Assembly: GCA_910587145.1 (NCBI GenBank)
Contig: CAJUMH010000023.1
Coordinates: forward strand, 1 to 5,345
Direction: 5' to 3'
DNA from: an uncultured Ruthenibacterium sp.
GTDB lineage: Bacteria; Bacillota; Clostridia; Oscillospirales; Ruminococcaceae
DNA: 5,345 nt
The notes below the pieces were generated by a model. It was not told the origin of the DNA and did not search any database. It saw nothing but the letters and a program-made list of their open reading frames with translations. The translations under genes and the position numbers were made by a program. Below are positions 1 to 4,437 of this stretch, one piece after another; position 1 is the stretch's first letter, and the number at the start of each line of letters is the position of its first letter.

Positions 1-93
1 AAACTACAAAATTTCTTCGGCGTTTTCTTACAATTTCAAATTGGCGTTGACAATTTGGAAAAGGTTAGAGAGGAATTGAAGGCAAACCTATGA
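1..93 (+). CDS. 3' end of an unidentified gene (partial)
   Basis: Frame 1 is open from the window edge and encodes 30 residues, ending in NLEKVREELKANL and a TGA stop. The stop overlaps the ATG of the next gene (ATGA, 90-93), a typical translational-coupling arrangement. That overlap, plus a Shine-Dalgarno-like GAAGG (78-82) inside the tail serving the next gene, is the main reason to believe the frame is real. The tail looks like an amphipathic, charged C-terminal helix. I do not recognise the family, and 30 residues are too few to name a function. The DNA is AT-rich compared with everything after ~200. Confidence 0.5.
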   Translation, partial: KLQNFFGVFLQFQIGVDNLEKVREELKANL

Positions 94-209
94 TCATACT
101 GATAACGGGCGCATCACATACCGGAAAAACGCTTCCGGCACAAAAGATGCTCGAAAAATACAACTATCCGTATCTGTCCATCGATCATCCGAAAATGGGG
201 CGGAGGTAG
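90..209 (+). pseudogene. Truncated P-loop (adenylate-kinase-like) NTPase, N-terminal remnant
   Basis: The reading frame starts at ATG 90 with GAAGG 7 bases upstream and runs 39 codons to a TAG at 207-209. Residues 1-14 form a hydrophobic beta strand followed by a Walker A motif, GASHTGKT. This start closely resembles the N-terminus of small ATP-binding kinase-like proteins common in Clostridia, which from memory continue well past the SIDHLKMG stretch present here near residues 31-37. After ATGGGG (195-200) the similarity stops, and a stop codon follows three codons later. From memory the family has Leu where this copy has Pro at two places (GKTLP and DHPKMG), which would fit decay after truncation. 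Downstream DNA is a recombinase fragment on the opposite strand. It could be a very short expressed peptide, but a functional NTPase is not possible without the rest of the fold. Confidence 0.7.
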
Positions 210-402
210 GCTCCAAGCGACTGATGCAGTGCCAGACGACGGACTTGCGGCCGTGGCTGTTCCAGTGAACGCGTCTGTAAAGCTCGCCGCAGTCTCCGCA
301 GAAAACCATCTGTGCAGAGCAGTGGTTGCGGGAGAAGCTGCGCTTCTTGCCTGTCGGGCTGATGTGGACTACCCGGTGTCGGCAAACATTGTGGATCATC
401 AA
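201..402 (-). pseudogene. Large serine recombinase fragment (zinc beta-ribbon region)
   Basis: Read leftward, this stretch encodes about 67 residues containing KKRSFSRNH, then a FCGDCGELYRRVHW segment, then GRKSVVWHCISRLEPT. That order (basic lead-in, CxxC zinc pair, YRRVHW, W-x-C-x-S-R-L-E) is characteristic of the zinc beta-ribbon in large serine recombinases of Firmicutes integrative and conjugative elements. The catalytic N-terminal resolvase domain, the preceding recombinase domain and the C-terminal coiled coil are all absent. The ribbon is cut before its last cysteine: the frame runs into antisense kinase sequence at about 200. The upstream end abuts the sigG terminator at 401. It is a dead remnant of a mobile element. 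The family is recognisable, but which element it came from cannot be told. Confidence 0.75.
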
Positions 403-441
403 AAACGGCCGCTCCGGAATACCTTCCGGGCAGCCGTTTTT
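401..441 (-). terminator. Intrinsic terminator directly after sigG
   Basis: The outer stem is AAAAACGGC (401-409) pairing with GCCGTTTTT (433-441). After a small internal loop, an inner stem CCGGAA (414-419)/TTCCGG (424-429) closes on a TACC loop. Read on the minus strand it is a GC-rich hairpin ending in five Ts, starting immediately after the sigG stop codon. The flanking A-run makes it usable from the other side too, so it may also block leftover transcription from the recombinase side. Confidence 0.85.
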
Positions 442-1212
442 CTACAATTGCTGTTTGATGCGCTCCAGCGCGCTTTTTTCCAGACGGCTCACCTGCGCCT
501 GGCTGATGCCGATCTCGGCCGCTACCTCTACCTGCGTTTTTCCGGCAAGGTATCGCAAGGACATGATCTTTCGCTCCCGATCTGTCAGCTTCCCCACGGT
601 ATCGCGAAACTGGATGGAAGAGATCCAGCTTTCTTCCCCGCCCGTATCGCCTACCTGATCCATCACATACAGAGTATCGCCGCCGTCGCTGTACACCGGT
701 TCGTACAGCGAAACCGGCTCCACCACACTTTCCAGCGCCAGCGTAACGGTGGCCTGCGGCAGCTGCACCTCCTCGGCGATCTCGCGCACATTTGGCTCTC
801 TTCCCAGCTTTTTTTGCAGCTGCTCGCGCGCCTGCATCGCCTTATATGCCACATCCCGCACCGAGCGGCTTACGCGCATGGCGTTATTGTCGCGCAGAAA
901 GCGTCGTATCTCGCCAATGATCATCGGCTGGCCATAGGTAGAAAACCGCAGGCCCAGTTCCGGATTAAAATTGTCGATCGCCTTAATCAGCCCGATGCAG
1001 CCCACCTGAAACAGATCGTCCGGGTTTTCGCCCCGCCCCATAAAGCGCTGAACCACACTGAGCACCAGACGCAGATTGCCGCAGATCATCTTCTGGCGCG
1101 CCTCTTCGTCGCCGGCCTGCGCTTTGGCGATCAGCTCCGCTTTTTCCTTCTCCCGCAGCACGGGCAGCTTTGCGGTGTTGACGCCGCAGATCTCCACCTT
1201 GTGATACTGCAA
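442..1212 (-). CDS. sigG: RNA polymerase sporulation sigma factor sigma-G
   Basis: Sigma-G directs late gene expression in the forespore, taking over from sigma-F after engulfment. The 256-residue product starts with the family signature KVEICGVNT at residues 5-13. Region 2 follows: NLRLVLSVVQRF (46-57), DDLFQVGCIGLIKAIDNF (65-82) and PMIIGEIRRFLRDNN (96-110) with VSRS just after. Region 3 is around 120-170. Region 4 has TDRERKIM (210-217) and the helix-turn-helix GISQAQVSRLEKSAL (235-249). Length matches B. subtilis SigG (260). I chose the TTG at 1210-1212: GGAGG lies 8 bases upstream and the protein then has four residues before KVEICG, as in B. subtilis. An in-frame ATG at 1216-1218 is only 2 bases from GGAGG, and a farther ATG at 1270-1272 adds an unconserved tail. 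One oddity is YGQP at 93-96, where the family normally reads YAVP. No convincing sigma-F or sigma-G promoter could be picked out upstream. Confidence 0.95.
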   Translation of the reverse strand: MQYHKVEICGVNTAKLPVLREKEKAELIAKAQAGDEEARQKMICGNLRLVLSVVQRFMGRGENPDDLFQVGCIGLIKAIDNFNPELGLRFSTYGQPMIIGEIRRFLRDNNAMRVSRSVRDVAYKAMQAREQLQKKLGREPNVREIAEEVQLPQATVTLALESVVEPVSLYEPVYSDGGDTLYVMDQVGDTGGEESWISSIQFRDTVGKLTDRERKIMSLRYLAGKTQVEVAAEIGISQAQVSRLEKSALERIKQQL

Positions 1213-1213
1213 A

Positions 1214-1253
1214 CCCATCGCCTCCAAGCAACGCGTGATGCTCAGAGTATGGG
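1214..1253 (-). promoter_or_regulatory. sigG leader hairpin burying the ribosome-binding site
   Basis: In the sigG mRNA, CTCTGAGCA (minus strand, 1247-1239) pairs over nine positions (seven Watson-Crick, two G-U) with TGCTTGGAG (1230-1222), closing on an eight-base loop. TGCTTGGAG contains most of the Shine-Dalgarno sequence. A 1x3 internal loop separates this from an outer five-pair stem CCCAT (1253-1249)/ATGGG (1218-1214), which includes the alternative ATG. The structure ends just before the TTG start. The B. subtilis sigG leader is reported to carry a conserved hairpin that hides its ribosome-binding site and keeps early expression low. I infer the same job here from position and pairing. 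Confidence 0.7.
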
Positions 1254-1698
1254 CCCCGATCACGGTGTGCAAACCGCGCGGCGGGCTGGGAAATTTTTAC
1301 GCATTTTTCTTTATCGCTTCGCGCTGATCGCAGTGATTTGCAAAATACTCACCTGCTGCTTTGAAAGATCCGGTGTACACAGCCCCTTTCTATCATCTAT
1401 CTGCATAAAATCAATCGAAATCCGCAAAAATTTATGATTCGTTTATTTCTTCCGGAAGCCGATCACACAAAGGGCACCGGGCAGCATTACCGATTGGTGA
1501 TATTGGGGTCTGCTAAGCGGAATGTGTTCCGCGCAGCTCATGATCCGCCTCAAAGCCGGGCAGCTCGGCAGGCAATACCGCAAAGACGATACCGCTTCGG
1601 GTATTTTCCTCCCGAAAAGGATGCGTCTGCCGGATCTGGGAGATGATCCTAACCAAGCGAAGCAGGCAGCCCTGATTATTTGCCTTGCATGCAGCGCC
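1254..1698. other. Gene-free spacer between queA and sigG
   Basis: Apart from the sigG 5' region on the minus strand, I find no gene here. Open frames exist on both strands, but none has a ribosome-binding site with a start and recognisable family residues. Two perfect hairpins stand out: GCGGAA-TGTG-TTCCGC (1517-1532), flanked by GCT/AGC (1512-1514/1535-1537), and TTCGGG (1596-1601)/CCCGAA (1611-1616) with a nine-base loop. Neither is followed by a T-run on either strand, so they are not obvious terminators. The segment at 1400-1440 is AT-rich and could hold a promoter, but no box pair is convincing. I saw no tRNA or known riboswitch signature. Confidence 0.5.
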
Positions 1699-1740
1699 AA
1701 AAAACCGCGAAAGCCCAAAATCCCTACGTTTTCTCGGGTT
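1699..1740 (-). terminator. Probable intrinsic terminator after queA
   Basis: On the minus strand, CCGAGAAA pairs with TTTCGCGG (seven of eight pairs, one A-G mismatch) across a ~17-base loop. An outer AA/TT follows, then a six-T tract at 1699-1704. It begins about 20 bases past the queA stop, the expected place. The long loop and the mismatch make it weaker than the sigG terminator. Confidence 0.55.
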
Positions 1741-1760
1741 GTTCCCTCACATTTTTTTGC

Positions 1761-2789
1761 TCACAGGATCAGCATCGCATCCCCGAAGCTGAAAAAGCGG
1801 TACCGCCGGGCCACGGCCTCGCGGTATGCGCGCATTGTATTCTCGTAGCCGCAAAAGGCGGATACCAGCATAATGAGCGTGCTTTCCGGCAAATGAAAAT
1901 TCGTGATGAGGCCGTCGATGGCCTTGAACGGATAGCCCGGATAGATGAAAATATCCGTATCGCCGCTGCATGCGCGTATCTCGCCGTATTTTGTCGCAGC
2001 GGATTCCAGTGTGCGGCAGCTGGTAGTGCCTACGGCGATCACCCGGCTGCCGGCCGCTTTGGTCTGCTGAATGCGCTGCGCGGTCTTCTCGCCGATACTG
2101 TACCATTCGCTGTGCATTTGATGATCGAGGATGTTATCCTCCTTCACCGGACGGAACGTTCCAAGGCCGACGTGCAGCGTTACCTCGGCAAAACCGATGC
2201 CGCGCGCACGCAGCGTCCCCATCAGCTCGGGTGTAAAGTGCAGGCCTGCCGTGGGCGCGGCCGCACTGCCCAAAGCGCGCGCGTAAACCGTCTGGTATTG
2301 CGATGCATCCTCCAGCTGCTTTTGAATATAGGGCGGCAAAGGCATTCTGCCGAATGCATCTAATTTTTCGTACAGTGTTTGGGTATCGTAGAAAAATTCT
2401 GCATACCGGTTGCCGTCCGGGAGTATTTCACGGATCACCGCCGTCAGCGTGCCGTCGCCAAATTCAATGTGCGTACCCTTGTGCAGGCGCTTGCCCGGGC
2501 GCGCAAGGCATTCCCAAACATCGCCGTGCACCTGCCGCAGCAAAAGCAGCTCGCTCACCGCGCCGCCGCCCTCCTTGCGGCCAATGAGCCGCGCCGGCAG
2601 CACCTTGGAATCGTTGATCACAAGCAGGTCTCCCGGGCGCAAAAGCTCCGGCAGCTCGTGAAAAACACGGTGCTCCATCGCGCCGCTCGTCCGCGCAAGG
2701 CATAAAAGCCGTGCGGCGTCGCGCGGCATACAGGGCTCCTGCGCGATCAATTCCCCGGGCAGTTCAAAATAAAAGTCGCTCTTTTGCAT
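1761..2789 (-). CDS. queA: S-adenosylmethionine:tRNA ribosyltransferase-isomerase
   Basis: QueA transfers and isomerises the ribosyl part of SAM onto 7-aminomethyl-7-deazaguanine at the wobble position of GUN-anticodon tRNAs, giving epoxyqueuosine in the cytoplasm. The 342-residue product has the family's usual length and motifs: NDSKVLPARL (59-68), GRMPLPPYI (147-155), YQTVYA then GSAAAPTAGLHFT (165-186), HVGLGTFRPV (206-215), GTTSCRTLES (254-263), NFHLPESTLIMLVSAF (297-312) and a C-terminal FFSFGDAML. I chose ATG 2787-2789 because the protein then begins MQKSDFYFELP like other QueA proteins. GGAG lies 10 bases upstream, with a purine run closer in. An upstream in-frame start would add 12 unconserved residues. 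It stands alone and diverges from the asd-dapA unit, with no tgt or queG visible in the window. Confidence 0.96.
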   Translation of the reverse strand: MQKSDFYFELPGELIAQEPCMPRDAARLLCLARTSGAMEHRVFHELPELLRPGDLLVINDSKVLPARLIGRKEGGGAVSELLLLRQVHGDVWECLARPGKRLHKGTHIEFGDGTLTAVIREILPDGNRYAEFFYDTQTLYEKLDAFGRMPLPPYIQKQLEDASQYQTVYARALGSAAAPTAGLHFTPELMGTLRARGIGFAEVTLHVGLGTFRPVKEDNILDHQMHSEWYSIGEKTAQRIQQTKAAGSRVIAVGTTSCRTLESAATKYGEIRACSGDTDIFIYPGYPFKAIDGLITNFHLPESTLIMLVSAFCGYENTMRAYREAVARRYRFFSFGDAMLIL

Positions 2790-2809
2790 AACTTTCCGTC
2801 TCCATTGCA

Positions 2810-2838
2810 TTGACATCCCGCGCAAGGGATGATAAGAT
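2810..2838 (+). promoter_or_regulatory. Sigma-A-type promoter for the asd-dapA transcript
   Basis: A perfect -35 TTGACA (2810-2815), a 17-base spacer and a -10 TAAGAT (2833-2838, four of six matches to TATAAT) point rightward. Transcription would start near 2845, about 25 bases before the lysine aptamer, which is the expected geometry. It lies between the divergent queA start and the riboswitch. Confidence 0.7.
2814..2831. repeat. Perfect inverted repeat in the promoter spacer
   Basis: CATCCC (2814-2819) and GGGATG (2826-2831) are exact complements separated by GCGCAA. The 18-base element overlaps the end of the -35 box and ends just before the -10 box. It also falls about 25-42 bases upstream of the queA start codon. 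It could be a repressor operator acting on one or both divergent genes, or simply a hairpin in the queA leader. No regulator is encoded nearby. Confidence 0.45.
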
Positions 2839-2868
2839 GATACAGGTGATAGAATATTGTCGTTTAAA

Positions 2869-3031
2869 CCGCAGAGGCGCGGTTTTCATCAGTAGGCGCG
2901 CAGTCGGGATCGCCGGATCCATCCCTCGCGCGGAAAGGGAAAACCGCCGAAGGCCGCGCAATGGCAAGCGCCGCCTGGCTGCAGTGCCGAAAGGCCTGCA
3001 TCTGTCGTACCGCTGGTACGTTGCGCTGCGG
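2869..3031 (+). promoter_or_regulatory. Lysine riboswitch (L box) aptamer
   Basis: This RNA element binds L-lysine and controls lysine-pathway genes in cis. The five-helix plan can be drawn from the sequence. P1 is CCGCAG (2869-2874)/CTGCGG (3026-3031). P2 is CGGTTTTC (2880-2887)/GAAAACCG (2939-2946), followed by ATCAGTAG. P3 is GGCCGCGC (2952-2959)/GCGCCGCC (2968-2975). P4 is GCAGTGCC (2981-2988)/GGCCTGC (2993-2999) with a GAAA tetraloop. P5 is CGTACC (3006-3011)/GGTACG (3015-3020). Conserved landmarks are present: AGAGGCGC right after P1, AGTA near the P2 bend, CGCCGAAG after P2, and CTGTCG before P5. It sits upstream of asd and dapA, its classic targets. The junction after P5 (TTGCG) is less typical than the rest. 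Any protein reading of this stretch is spurious. Confidence 0.92.
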
Positions 3032-3066
3032 GGTGCAGAGGTCTCTCCCATTATATTGCACTTTTT

Positions 3067-3090
3067 GCCGGTTTGCAAGCCGGCCTTTTT
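3067..3090 (+). terminator. Riboswitch-controlled terminator
   Basis: GCCGG (3067-3071) pairs with CCGGC (3080-3084), extended by a T-G pair around a TTGCAA loop. It is followed by C and five Ts (3086-3090). It lies 36 bases after P1, the usual place for an L-box expression platform. High lysine would be expected to favour this hairpin and stop transcription before asd. A competing antiterminator is possible: GGTGCAGAG (3032-3040) can pair with CTTTTTGCC (3061-3069) at eight of nine positions, three of them G-U. It would take over the first part of the terminator stem. Confidence 0.8.
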
Positions 3091-3110
3091 GCTCTTTGCG
3101 CAATTGGGGC

Positions 3111-3149
3111 GTACCGGGCATGCAAAAGCTCTCACGGTGTGCAAAGTAC
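3111..3149 (+). other. Imperfect hairpin in the asd leader past the terminator
   Basis: GTAC (3111-3114) pairs with GTAC (3146-3149). GCATGC (3118-3123) pairs with GTGTGC (3137-3142, two G-U pairs). A CGG/AAA internal loop separates the two stems and the terminal loop is 13 bases. It lies between the riboswitch terminator and the asd ribosome-binding site and has no T-run, so it is not a terminator. It may stabilise the read-through transcript. No known family is recognised. Confidence 0.35.
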
Positions 3150-3196
3150 CGCACATATGCATAGAATAGAAGTGGAAAAGGGAAAGGATAGAACAC

Positions 3197-4276
3197 ATGA
3201 AAGAATTTAAAGTTGGCGTTGTGGGCGCCACAGGAATGGTGGGGCAGCGTTTTGTCTCTTTGCTGGAAAATCATCCGTGGTTTAAGCTGACAGCGGTGGC
3301 GGCTTCGCCCCGTTCGGCCGGAAAAACGTATGAAGAAGCCGTGGGCAGCCGCTGGGCCATGCCCACACCGATGCCACAGCAGGCCAAGAACCTCATCGTG
3401 ATGGATGCCGCGGACGTGGCCGGTGTAGCCGCAAGGGTGGATTTTGTATTTTGTGCCGTTGATATGAAAAAGGAAGAGATCAAAGCGCTGGAGGAAGCGT
3501 ATGCGAAGGCGGAATGCCCGGTTGTTTCCAACAACAGCGCGCATCGCTTTACGCCGGATGTTCCGATGGTGGTGCCGGAGATCAACGCACAGCATCTCGA
3601 GATCATCCCCGCGCAGCGCGCGCGGCTTGGCACAACGCGCGGCTTCATCGCGGTAAAATCCAACTGCTCGCTGCAAAGCTACGTGCCGGCACTGCATCCG
3701 TTGATGGCGGATTTTGGCGTTTCCAAATGCCTTGTCTGCACCTATCAGGCCATTTCCGGCGCGGGCAAAACGTTCGATACCTGGCCCGAAATGCTGGATA
3801 ACTGCATCCCCTACATCGGCGGCGAGGAAGAAAAAAGTGAAAAAGAGCCTCTGAAGCTGTGGGGACACATCAAAAACGGCGAAATCGTCTCTGCTACGTC
3901 GCCCGCCATCACCGCCCAATGCCTGCGTGTGGCATGCACCGACGGCCATATGGCGGCAGTGTTCGTCAGCTTTGACAAAAAGCCGACGCAGGAACAGATT
4001 CTGGAAAAATGGCGGAGCTTTCCCGGCCCCGCACAGGAGCTGCAGCTGCCCAGCGCACCCAAACAGTTCCTGCATTACTTCGAGCAGCCGGATCGTCCGC
4101 AGACAAAGCTGGATCGCGGCCTTGAAAACGGCATGGCCGTCTCCATCGGCCGCCTGCGCCCGGATACCCAGTACGATTACAAATTTGTATGCCTTTCCCA
4201 CAATACGCTGCGCGGCGCAGCTGGCGGCGGCGTACTGCTGGCAGAGCTGCTGGCCGCAAAGGGATATCTGGGTTGA
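3197..4276 (+). CDS. asd: Aspartate-semialdehyde dehydrogenase
   Basis: Asd reduces aspartyl-4-phosphate to L-aspartate 4-semialdehyde with NADPH, the branch point to lysine/diaminopimelate, threonine and methionine. The 359-residue protein starts with the nucleotide-binding loop VVGATGMVGQRF (8-19). SNNSAHR (111-117) is the likely phosphate-binding segment. The catalytic cysteine is Cys157 in KSNCSLQSY, Gln184 in TYQAISGAG follows, and the catalytic His251 is in RVACTDGHM, with Arg244 also kept. Length and the KSNCS motif fit the so-called archaeal/fungal-type subfamily, found also in some Clostridia, rather than the E. coli type. The start is well supported: AAAGGA (3183-3188) lies 8 bases before the ATG and the GATG motif is at the expected depth. 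It lies downstream of the lysine riboswitch and 161 bases before dapA, probably on one transcript. Confidence 0.96.
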   Translation: MKEFKVGVVGATGMVGQRFVSLLENHPWFKLTAVAASPRSAGKTYEEAVGSRWAMPTPMPQQAKNLIVMDAADVAGVAARVDFVFCAVDMKKEEIKALEEAYAKAECPVVSNNSAHRFTPDVPMVVPEINAQHLEIIPAQRARLGTTRGFIAVKSNCSLQSYVPALHPLMADFGVSKCLVCTYQAISGAGKTFDTWPEMLDNCIPYIGGEEEKSEKEPLKLWGHIKNGEIVSATSPAITAQCLRVACTDGHMAAVFVSFDKKPTQEQILEKWRSFPGPAQELQLPSAPKQFLHYFEQPDRPQTKLDRGLENGMAVSIGRLRPDTQYDYKFVCLSHNTLRGAAGGGVLLAELLAAKGYLG

Positions 4277-4327
4277 GCGGCTTTTGGGTTTTGCCCTTTG
4301 CCGGATGCCGCGTCCCTCTTTTAGAGC

Positions 4328-4407
4328 GCCTGCGTTTTACGCTGCCAACCCGTGTTTTCTGGTAAACCCTGCGCTTTTTACTGCAGGGCCTGTGTTTTAC
4401 GCCTTTC
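4328..4407 (+). repeat. Four degenerate ~20-base tandem units between asd and dapA
   Basis: Units start near 4328, 4348, 4367 and 4388: GCCTGCGTTTTACGCTGCCA, ACCCGTGTTTTCTGGTAAA, CCCTGCGCTTTTTACTGCAG and GCCTGTGTTTTACGCCTTTC. The core is YGYGTTTT plus a flanking C-rich block. The first and fourth are the most alike (GCCTGYGTTTTACGC). The third and the next base also form a hairpin, CCCTGC (4367-4372)/GCAGGG (4383-4388). The rest of the 161-base gap shows no promoter or strong terminator, so asd and dapA are probably cotranscribed through it. Confidence 0.55.
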
Positions 4408-4437
4408 TGTCTAAGGCAAGAAAGTGAGTGACAGTTG

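Noticed and set aside
201..400. An active integrase or complete mobile element at the left edge
   Set aside because: Only about 67 residues of the zinc-ribbon region remain, with no catalytic domain or attachment sites visible.
1225..1256. CATACTC (minus strand, near 1252-1246) as a sigma-G -10 box for sigG
   Set aside because: No -35 match lies at the proper spacing, and transcription starting there would remove the leader hairpin.
229..1437. Long plus-strand open frame (402 codons) across sigG
   Set aside because: It is the antisense shadow of sigG and its neighbours. It has no family motifs, while the minus strand encodes a textbook sigma-G.
1443..1718. Minus-strand open frame ending in VMLPGALCVIGFRKK, resembling a membrane-anchor tail
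   Set aside because: There is no ribosome-binding site, no sorting motif and no recognisable domain upstream. The resemblance is short enough to be chance.
2810..3169. Plus-strand open frame of 119 codons in the asd leader
   Set aside because: It spans the promoter -35 region, the lysine aptamer and the terminator. The sequence is explained by RNA structure, and no ribosome-binding site precedes it.
2864..4201. Long minus-strand open frame (445 codons) across asd and its leader
   Set aside because: It runs antisense to asd and the riboswitch and has no recognisable domain. The plus strand carries all conserved Asd residues.
4282..4305. Possible terminator after asd (GGGTTTTGCCC followed by TTT)
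   Set aside because: The stem is only three pairs and the T-run is short; it is unlikely to stop transcription before dapA.
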